From NCBI GenBank assembly GCA_963662965.1, contig OY759970.1, positions 124,001-188,000 of the forward strand: a stretch of DNA of 64,000 nucleotides, given 5' to 3'. Position 1 is the stretch's first letter. Every line of letters starts with the position of its first letter. The notes beneath the pieces are model-generated. The model was not told the DNA's origin. It did not search any database and worked only from the letters and a program-made list of their open reading frames with translations. The stretch is from DTWD01 sp963662965. GTDB taxonomy: Bacteria > Acidobacteriota > Vicinamibacteria > Vicinamibacterales > UBA8438. Below, piece by piece: positions 51,328-58,346 of the stretch. The position numbers and the translations under genes were made by a program.

Positions 51328-52050
51328 CTACGGGTAGAAGACGTAGCCGAACAGTTGCTGCGCGGTGAGGACGAAACCGCCGGCCATCAATGCCGCGTTC
51401 GTCATGAACGCGTGACGAAAAAAACTTGGCCGCGTGCGCCAGAACGTAATGCCGATTAGGACAGCGGTCAGCGCCAGGACCTGTCCGATCTCGACCCCGA
51501 CGTTGAAGCTGATGATGTTGGTGACCAGCCCGTTGTCGGTCACGGTGAACTCCTGCAGCTTGGTCGCCAGCCCCATGCCATGAAACAGCCCGAAGACCAG
51601 CACCGCCCCCTTGGTGTTGGGCCGCCAGCCGAGCACCCGCTCGAAGCCGCCCATGTTCTCGAACGCCTTGTAGCAGACCGAGAGCCCGATGATGGCGTCG
51701 ATCAGATACGCGTTCACCTCGAGCCCCCAAAGCACGCCGACGAGCAGCGTAATGCTGTGCCCCACCGTGAAGAGACTGACGTAGAGGACGACATCCTTCA
51801 GCCGGTACAGGAAGAAGATGACGCCGACGAGAAACAGCAGGTGGTCGTAGCCGGTCACCATGTGCTTCGCGCCGAGATACATGAAGGGCGCGGGCGCCGC
51901 GCCGTCCACCCCCTGGACGAACGCCGCGTTCTGCGTGTCCATCGGATGGGCCCCGGCGACGGTCGCCAGCAGGCAGATCGACACGACGACAGCGGCGGTC
52001 ACGACCCGGCGCGGTGGCACGGACAAGGACATCGATATCGGCATCGGCAT
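51328..52050 (-). CDS. HupE/UreJ-family membrane protein
   Basis: A 240-residue protein with a cleavable leader (ICLLATVAGAHPMDTQNA) and six or so helices. Conserved positions: GYDHLLFLVGVIFFLYRLKD, SLFTVGHSITLLVGVLWGLE, GLFHGMGLATKLQEF and NVGVEIGQVLALTAVL. The histidine-aspartate pairs are like those of HupE/UreJ nickel permeases, but the metal is not known. Start is either ATG 52050 or ATG 52032; both lack a strong ribosome-binding site. It differs from the larger HupE at 21127 in lacking the big N-terminal domain. Confidence 0.82.
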   Translation of the reverse strand: MPMPISMSLSVPPRRVVTAAVVVSICLLATVAGAHPMDTQNAAFVQGVDGAAPAPFMYLGAKHMVTGYDHLLFLVGVIFFLYRLKDVVLYVSLFTVGHSITLLVGVLWGLEVNAYLIDAIIGLSVCYKAFENMGGFERVLGWRPNTKGAVLVFGLFHGMGLATKLQEFTVTDNGLVTNIISFNVGVEIGQVLALTAVLIGITFWRTRPSFFRHAFMTNAALMAGGFVLTAQQLFGYVFYP

Positions 52051-52097
52051 CTTCAGTGGGAAGAATACGGGCCGGCGCGCGTACAAAGCAACGGGAA

Positions 52098-52195
52098 GGC
52101 GCTCACGTGCGCGCCTCGCGGACGCGGAGTGGGGCTTACGGGGTCCTTGCGTAGCGCCCGCGGGGGGGGGGGTCGGGGCGGAGCCCCGTCTAGGG
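52098..52195 (+). repeat. Three-hairpin repeat, copy 8, with G11 tract
   Basis: GGCGCTCACGTGCGCGCC (diverged first palindrome), GGAGTGGGGCTTACGGGGTC, a run of 11 G (52162-52172) and a last arm GGGGCGGAGCCCCGTCTAG. It ends 4 bases after the stop of the cytochrome/copper monooxygenase gene on the other strand. Confidence 0.7.
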
Positions 52196-52199
52196 TTGG

Positions 52200-53489
52200 C
52201 TAGTTGTTATTCGTCGTGGCTTTCTTCACGTCGGCCGCATCCACCGTGCTGTAGAAGCCGATCATCATCTCTTCCCACGTCTGATCGGCCCACCGTACTT
52301 CGGACGTCGCGTCCGGATTCGCCCGGTTGTTGACCGAGTTGTCGAAGTGCGCGACACCGACCAGCTTGGTGCCGGCCGGCAACAACTTCGGCTCGGCGAA
52401 CTCATAGGTCAACTGCCAGTCGAACCGGTAGTTCGAGACATTCAGCAGCACCTCTTCCGTCCCGTCGGGATAGACGGCGGAATACGAAAACGCCTTTCCG
52501 CGCGCGTGCATGTGCGGCGTCATGTTGGTCAGATAGGTGTCTTCCTTGATCTCGCGCTCCGCGCGCACCTCGTGGTTCTCGGCCCCGGCCGGAATCGCGA
52601 ACTTCGTGTTGATCACCACGCCACCGCCGACCGTCCGGTCGGGCGGCGCATCACGAAAGATCAGACCGACGGTCGTCTGGTCGGTCGTCGCTTCGCCGAT
52701 GGTCGTGTAGTGCATCTGAAGCACGATCTCGGTGCCGGCCTCGATCTTCCTCGCGACGCCGTCGGGGTAGACGACGCCGAGCTTGTTCGGCACCGTCCCG
52801 CCGAGCGTACCGGTCGTCCGCTTCTGTTTCCGCTTCAGACTGGCCTCGGGAGACGGCGGATTGTCGGGATCCGGACTCTGCAGCGTCGCGATCACGTGGT
52901 GCACGACACGGCGGTCGCCAGGGCGCAGCTCAACGGCCTGAATCCACTTGTCCTCGGTGAAGTTGGTCGGCACCGTGAAGTAGAGATACGGCACCGTCCC
53001 GTCGGCCGGGACGGCGTGTGGCTCAAGCATGCTGAGCACAACATCGGGCTCACCGATCGTCCACTCGGCGGCAAACTGTGGGACCTCAGGGAGGTCGGCG
53101 TCAGTGCTCTTCGGCGACCCGCCGTCGACCCACGCGGAGATGGTTTGAATCTCCGTCAAAGGCTCAGGCTGGCGTCGTTGACGTACTCCTGATGGCCGGG
53201 CTCGGCGTCCCACGGTGGCATCTCACGCGCCTCGACCCGCTGCTTGATGGCGCGTGCCCAGGGGCGGGCGTCGTCGTAGTCGATCAGCGACATCGGCGAA
53301 CTCGCCAGGTCGATGACACGACACGCAGTTCTCGTAGAAGATCGGCGCCACGTCCTTGGCAAACGTCGGGACGGCTTCGGCTTCCTCAGCGCCAACCGGT
53401 GCGGCACTGACGACGCAGACGCCAAGACCGACGACCATCACACCGAGGAACGTCACGCGAGCAATACGCTTCGTCAGATTCACAGTCAC
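52200..53489 (-). pseudogene. Cytochrome c / copper type II monooxygenase-like gene with two indels
   Basis: Three frames in order give one protein. Frame A: signal peptide and a haem site (VAPIFYENCVSCHRPGEFA). Frame B from about 53297: PMSLIDYDDARPWARAIKQR and MPPWDAEPGHQEYVND. Frame A again from about 53163: LTEIQTISAWVDGGSPKS and then a 320-residue domain with RVVHHVIATLQ, EIVLQMHYTTIG and NMTPHMHARGKAFSY, the His and Met positions of copper type II ascorbate-dependent monooxygenase-like proteins. The first indel removes 2 bases, the second adds 2; a stop between them (53223) blocks expression. GTG at 53489 is the likely start. Confidence 0.8.
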
Positions 53490-53555
53490 CCCATCGTCAT
53501 CAACGGACGAACACACACGTTTCCCTGCTTTTCTCAAAATTAACAGAGGAAGGCC

Positions 53556-54410
53556 TCATTCTTCATTGGTCGGGCGCGCGCCCTTCTGCCCGATCGTGTT
53601 CCGGAGCACGCCGACGTGCTCGAGCTCGATCTCGACGACGTCACCCGGCTGCATCGCCGACGTGGCGCCCGGCGTCCCAGTGTAGATCATGTCCCCCGGG
53701 TTGAGGGTGACGTACCGGCTGATGTAGCTCACCAGGAACGACGAATCGAAGATCAGGTCCTTGGTTCGCTGTGACTGCTTCACCTCGCCGTTCACGCGCG
53801 TCTGCAGCAGCAGGTCGTCGTAGTCGACGCCGCTCGCCATCACCGGTCCCACTGGACCGAACGTATCGGCGCCCTTCGCGCGGAACCACTGGAGGTCGTT
53901 GCTCTGCCAGACACGCTCGCTGATGTCGTTCCCGGGCGCGACGGCAAAGATGTAGTTGGCCGCATCGGCGACCGACACATTCTGGGCGGTCTTGCCGATG
54001 ATCAGCACCATCTCACCCTCGAAGTGAAGGTTCGTCGCATCCTCGTAGTACGCCACCGTCGCCTCGTGGGGAATCAGCGACGTCGCGTGCTTGTCGAAGA
54101 TTCCCGGATACTCCGCCGGGTTGGCTTGTCCGAGGTGACTCCGGTAGTTCAATCCGGCGGCGATCACCTTGGTCGGCTCGGTCGGGGTCAGAATGTTGAC
54201 GTCGCTCATCGCGACCGTCGTGCCGGTCCGCTCCGGCGACTCGAAGATGTTGCCGCGAAGCTGGTGAATCGTTTCACCTTCGAGGATGCCGTACGACGTG
54301 ACACCGTTGTGCTCGTAGCGCACATACTTCGTGATCCCCTGCGCGAGAGTCGACACGCCAAAGGCGAGCACGAGGACCACAGCCACCGATACGACGCTCA
54401 TACGTTTCAT
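53556..54410 (-). CDS. Fumarylacetoacetate hydrolase family protein with signal peptide
   Basis: A 284-residue protein. The FAH domain is clear: KVIAAGLNYRSHLGQANPAE, HFEGEMVLIIGKTAQNVSVA (metal-binding Glu pair), FAVAPGNDISERVWQ, RAKGADTFGPVGPVMASG and PGDMIYTGTPGATSAMQPGD. Family members hydrolyse or decarboxylate acylpyruvates and similar compounds with a divalent metal. The N-terminus (MSVVSVAVVLVLAFGVSTLAQ) is a signal peptide, so the protein is predicted to be exported, while studied FAH enzymes are cytoplasmic. GGAGG nine bases before the ATG fixes the start. Confidence 0.9.
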   Translation of the reverse strand: MKRMSVVSVAVVLVLAFGVSTLAQGITKYVRYEHNGVTSYGILEGETIHQLRGNIFESPERTGTTVAMSDVNILTPTEPTKVIAAGLNYRSHLGQANPAEYPGIFDKHATSLIPHEATVAYYEDATNLHFEGEMVLIIGKTAQNVSVADAANYIFAVAPGNDISERVWQSNDLQWFRAKGADTFGPVGPVMASGVDYDDLLLQTRVNGEVKQSQRTKDLIFDSSFLVSYISRYVTLNPGDMIYTGTPGATSAMQPGDVVEIELEHVGVLRNTIGQKGARPTNEE

Positions 54411-54428
54411 CACAAAGTCCTCCAATTA

Positions 54429-54522
54429 TTAGACTGGGCTGACTGCCCCGAACCCCGTCGTCGGCACTCGCGGGGGCCCCTTTGCCCCACTCCGTGCCGG
54501 CGGGGGCGCGCCGTGCGCGCCC
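54429..54522 (-). repeat. Three-hairpin GC-rich repeat, copy 9
   Basis: Reverse orientation and nearly full: TTAGACTGGGCTGACTGCCC, GAACCCCG, CGGCACTCGCGGGGGCCCC, CCCCACTCCGTGCCGGCG and GGGCGCGCCGTGCGCGCCC. It fills the gap between the redoxin and FAH genes. Confidence 0.8.
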
Positions 54523-54546
54523 TTAGCTCAAAGTCCACTATCCCGG

Positions 54547-55122
54547 TCAGTCACCGCGGTCGGGAATGTAGCAGCCGACGGCTTGCGTCTCCGTAAACGT
54601 CAGTCGTTCACCCGCGACGAGGCGCGCGAGCACGTCGCGAAGGTCACGCGTCGCCGGGACGGCCCGGGTGACTCCGAATTCGACATACTGGTCGTCGATG
54701 CGACCCCGGTAGATCAGCTGTTGGTCCGCGGCGTAGACGGCGACTTCCGGGGTAACGGTGACACCGGTCGCCGCGACGAGCGCACCCTCCGGGTCGCGCA
54801 CCGCGTCGAACGAAAATCCGAACGAGGCGTGGTGCGCCGCAAGCTCCGCGGTCGGCCGATCGGTCCAGGCATAGACGAGCCAGAACGTCACCCGATCCCC
54901 GAAGGCCTCATGAATCCGCCGAACCTCTGGGGCGTAGCGGTTGGCGATCGGGCAGTCGGTCGTCACGAAGAGCAGGAGCGTGACGCCGCTCGGTGCGGCC
55001 AGCGGTGTGACCGTGGTCCCATCGAGCGCCGGTACCTGCACGTCGGACGCCGCCGCTAGCGCGGCGGTCGCGGCCAGCAGATAGGCGAACGCGGCAAGAA
55101 CGACGGTGCGCCGGCGGGCCAT
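54547..55122 (-). CDS. Redoxin/thioredoxin-fold exported protein
   Basis: A 191-residue protein: signal peptide (AFAYLLAATAALAAAS), then a thioredoxin-like fold with VTLLLFVTTDCPIANRYAPE (single cysteine in the position of the peroxiredoxin/thioredoxin active site), VTFWLVYAWTDR and VTPEVAVYAADQQLIYRGRI. This CPIANRY type is usually found beside or fused to the cytochrome/copper monooxygenase proteins, as with the broken gene at 52200. The lone cysteine argues against disulphide reduction and for peroxiredoxin-like or structural use. Confidence 0.82.
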   Translation of the reverse strand: MARRRTVVLAAFAYLLAATAALAAASDVQVPALDGTTVTPLAAPSGVTLLLFVTTDCPIANRYAPEVRRIHEAFGDRVTFWLVYAWTDRPTAELAAHHASFGFSFDAVRDPEGALVAATGVTVTPEVAVYAADQQLIYRGRIDDQYVEFGVTRAVPATRDLRDVLARLVAGERLTFTETQAVGCYIPDRGD

Positions 55123-55198
55123 GGAACTAGGTGTAGCCTAGCACGCGCGCGTGCTATCCTGCCGTATCGGACACGGCCCCTCTCATCCGTCCGACTCC

Positions 55199-56536
55199 AT
55201 GACCACAACCGCCGATTTTCTGGCCCGCGACCAGGCCCACCTGCTGCACCCGCTACATGACTCGCGTGCGCACGAACAGGCCCATGTCTGGGTGTCGGGT
55301 CAAGGGGCGATCCTGACCGACGCCGACGGTCGCGAGTTCATCGACGGCCTCGCTGGCCTGTGGAACGTCACCGCCGGCCACGGCCGCTCTGAACTCGTCG
55401 AGGCGATGCGCGAGCAGGCCGGCGCCCTGGCATACGCCTCCGGGTACTCCGGCAGCTCCAACCCGCGCGCGATCGAGCTTGCGGAACGGCTGGCGGCCCT
55501 CTGCTACCGGTCGATCAATCACTTCTTCTTCACCTGTGGCGGCGGCGAAGCAACCGAGAGCAGCATCAAGATGGCGCGTTCATACTGGAAGCTGCGCGGG
55601 CAACCGGACAAGACGAAGGTCATCTCGTGCGTCGACGGGTATCACGGCGTGACCCTGGCCGCCATGAGCGCCACCGGGATCAGCCCCTATTGGCCGCTGT
55701 TCGAGCCCCGCGTGCCAGGGTTTTCCCACATCCCGTCGCCCGATCCTTATCGCTACGAAGCCCCGGACGGCGACAGTCAAGGCATTGCCGCGGCCAACGA
55801 GCTCGAACGCGCGATCCGCCGCGAAGGAGCCGACACCGTCGCGATGTTCATCGCCGAGCCGGTGCAGGGAGCGGGCGGCGTGATCGTTCCGCAAGACGAC
55901 TACTTTCGACGGATTCGCGAAATCTGCGACCAGTACCAGGTGCTACTGGTTGCCGATGAGGTCATTACCGGGTTCGGTCGCACCGGACGGCTGTTCGCCC
56001 TCGACCACTGGGGCGTGGAACCCGACATCGTGCAGTTCGCCAAGGCGATCACCTCGGGCTACTTTCCGTTCGGCGGGATCGGCATCAGCGACACCGTGGC
56101 CGATACGCTGCACGAGGCCGGCCAGCCGTGGATGCACGCCTACACCTACAGCGCTCATCCGGTCGGCTGCGCGGTTGCGCTCCGGATGCTCCGGCTCATT
56201 GAAGACGAGGCGTTCGCGGAGCAGGCCGCGACGAAGGGTCGGCGGCTGCTCGACGCCCTTCGTTCCGAGCTCGCCGACCACCCGCACGTCGGCGATATCC
56301 GCGGCAAAGGGCTGATGTGCGCCGTCGAGCTGGTCGAAGACCGGGCGAGCAAGCGGTCGTTCCCCGCCGACAGGCACATCGGGATCGCCGTCAACCGCGA
56401 GGCGATCAGCCGCGGCCTCTTCAGCCGCATCAAGGGCGACTCCTACCTGCTAGCCCCCCCGATCGTGATAACCGAGTCGCAGATCGATCAAGCGGTCGAC
56501 ATCGTCGCCGCGTCGGTTCGTGCGGTCGTCGGCTAG
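55199..56536 (+). CDS. Class III aminotransferase (omega-amino acid type)
   Basis: A 445-residue PLP enzyme: GQGAILTDADGREFIDGLAG, HFFFTCGGGEATESSIKMAR, DGYHGVTLAAMSATG, AEPVQGAGGVIVPQDDY, LLVADEVITGFGRTGRLFAL and the PLP lysine in FAKAITSGYFPFGGIG. The wording fits the aspartate aminotransferase family of class III enzymes such as beta-alanine/putrescine-pyruvate transaminases. The ATG at 55199 is preferred over an upstream start because the family begins there. No operon partner is seen on its strand. Confidence 0.92.
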   Translation: MTTTADFLARDQAHLLHPLHDSRAHEQAHVWVSGQGAILTDADGREFIDGLAGLWNVTAGHGRSELVEAMREQAGALAYASGYSGSSNPRAIELAERLAALCYRSINHFFFTCGGGEATESSIKMARSYWKLRGQPDKTKVISCVDGYHGVTLAAMSATGISPYWPLFEPRVPGFSHIPSPDPYRYEAPDGDSQGIAAANELERAIRREGADTVAMFIAEPVQGAGGVIVPQDDYFRRIREICDQYQVLLVADEVITGFGRTGRLFALDHWGVEPDIVQFAKAITSGYFPFGGIGISDTVADTLHEAGQPWMHAYTYSAHPVGCAVALRMLRLIEDEAFAEQAATKGRRLLDALRSELADHPHVGDIRGKGLMCAVELVEDRASKRSFPADRHIGIAVNREAISRGLFSRIKGDSYLLAPPIVITESQIDQAVDIVAASVRAVVG

Positions 56537-56681
56537 TCCTCAGCGACGGCGACTGGCACGCCAGCACCCGCGTCGACCGTATTCGCGGCGCCTACGCCCA
56601 GGGGGCTCTGGGGCGTCGTTCTCGCGGCGTAGGGGGGGTGCGTGCTCCACCGTGGCGGGCTGAGTGGCGTCGACTGGCTCG

Positions 56682-57048
56682 ACTTGAAGCGTACGAAGAT
56701 GTTCGCCAATCTCCATAGGAATCGCTCCTTTCGAGGATACAGAATCACCGGGACGCCATAGCGTGCGGCCACGGCCTGCATATGTTCACTGCTCACACGT
56801 GGCATTCCGGGCACATGCCGCGTGGCTGCCCACAGCCGTTTGTGGGGTAGGCGTACTCGGCTCGGTACCCGTGCTCATGCTCTTCCACTCGGCCCCAAAG
56901 CCACACCCTCGCCCTGGACGTTGCCAAATCCGAGCAGCGCCGTGGCGTCTTTGTACGCATAAATGCCACCGGCTTCCACACGCCCTTCCGCCACCAGCGG
57001 CTCGTGGGCCGGCCACTTCGTAGAGAGGACGAGCGACCAGAGCAATGG
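56682..57048 (-). pseudogene. Remnant of a conserved non-enzymatic protein gene
   Basis: Reading the minus strand with one frame change near 56901 gives LVLSTKWPAHEPLVAEGR, GIYAYKDATALLGFGN and then LWGRVEEHEHGYRAEYAYP, followed (after another change near 56795) by QAVAARYGVPVI. The order GIYA...LWGRVxEHExGYRAExAYP...YGVPV is the hallmark of a widespread uncharacterised bacterial protein. Three frames are needed, and start and end are missing. The gap 56537-57101 otherwise shows nothing. Confidence 0.55.
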
Positions 57049-57101
57049 GCTTGTTCCACAGACGTTCCATCTGAGGGACACACGGTGAGGCGTGACTACG
57101 C

Positions 57102-58289
57102 TTAGGGCTCGGTGCGGTCCGACCCGCCGCGGCCGACCGAGAAACGACCGTCGGCCTGGCCCCGGAAGGTGCCAGACTCGAGCCACTCCAGCGACGCTTC
57201 GTGCATGAACTTGTACTGGGTCGACTCCCAGACGGCGAAATGCGTCGCGCAGGCCATCGTGACGAGCACCTTCCGCTCAGCACCACTGAGATCTTGGTAG
57301 AGCTGCTTGTCCGGCTCCAATAACCTGTCTTCATTCCCGACCAGGATCAACGTCGGTGCGGTGACCTTGGCCGCGAACTCGCGGTTCCATCCCCATGAGC
57401 CAGCACTGGTCCGCACGCGCATCACACCGTGTGACGGCCCCCAGACGGAACCCTCCTGGTCGAACGACATGATCGTCTGCCAGATGACCTCTTGGATGCC
57501 GGCGTCAATCTGGTTCTCGCACGCGACCGTCGAGCGCCAGCGACCGTTCTCGAGCGTGTCCTTGGTCTGGAGCCGCATCGGCGCCTCGCCGCGTGGGAGG
57601 TCTGGCGGTGGTGTCGACGCCTGGTCAGGTCGGTAGCCCGGGGCGAACAACACGAGCTTGTCGACCTTGTCGGGATGCCGCGCCGCGAAGCCAGCCGTCC
57701 GCGGTCCGCCGGCCGACCACCCGACCAAGCTCACGGTCTCGACACTCCGCAGCTCTCGAATGTAGTCGACCACGGTGGCGATCTCGTCCCAGTCGGATTG
57801 GCTCGTGGTCAACCCCTGGGTGTACGCCGGCTCGCAGTCGCTCGTGAGCGGTGTCGGCGTGACGAGTGCGCGGTTTTCGGCGTTCATGTTGCACGGGTCA
57901 TCCATCATCGGACGAGGGGACAAGCCATACCCGGACTGGTCCATCGCAAACGTGTCGTAGCCGGCGGCGGCAAGATGCGCCATCCACGAGTAGTCTTTGT
58001 ACGGTAGGTCATAGTCGGGCACGGAGGGAACCGACCCCCCATGCACGAAGAGGACGACCTTCCCTTGCGGGCGCGCGCCCGCCGCAATCCGATCCGCGAC
58101 ATGCCGACTCACCTTCTCGCGAACAAAGAGCCCGACACGGTCGCCGTGGTTGGCCGGTACGCTCGAGGTGTGCGGCACGAATCGATCCACCGTGACGAAC
58201 GGCTCCTCCGCCGTGAGGTGCACGGTCGCCGCGAGAACGCCGGCGGTCAATCCAGCAATAGCCGCGGCCGAGATGGCGCTTGTCTTCAT
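57102..58289 (-). CDS. Exported alpha/beta hydrolase
   Basis: A 395-residue alpha/beta hydrolase with a hydrophobic leader (ISAAAIAGLTAGVLAATVHL). Motifs: VVLFVHGGSVPSVPDYD (oxyanion), MDQSGYGLSPRP, nucleophile Ser in LVGWSAGGPRTAGFAARHPD, acid in LILVGNEDRLLEPD and base His in CATHFAVWE. Substrate unknown; esters, lactones or peptides are possible. It stands alone, divergent from the FlgO-DUF5916 gene across a 57-base gap holding CGCCCGGGTCCTAAG, a phrase shared with the right end of the element at 12876-13032. Confidence 0.88.
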   Translation of the reverse strand: MKTSAISAAAIAGLTAGVLAATVHLTAEEPFVTVDRFVPHTSSVPANHGDRVGLFVREKVSRHVADRIAAGARPQGKVVLFVHGGSVPSVPDYDLPYKDYSWMAHLAAAGYDTFAMDQSGYGLSPRPMMDDPCNMNAENRALVTPTPLTSDCEPAYTQGLTTSQSDWDEIATVVDYIRELRSVETVSLVGWSAGGPRTAGFAARHPDKVDKLVLFAPGYRPDQASTPPPDLPRGEAPMRLQTKDTLENGRWRSTVACENQIDAGIQEVIWQTIMSFDQEGSVWGPSHGVMRVRTSAGSWGWNREFAAKVTAPTLILVGNEDRLLEPDKQLYQDLSGAERKVLVTMACATHFAVWESTQYKFMHEASLEWLESGTFRGQADGRFSVGRGGSDRTEP

Positions 58290-58346
58290 GTCCGTATCTC
58301 CCGCCCGGGTCCTAAGTTAAGTCCTTGATATGATAGATCTTTTGTC

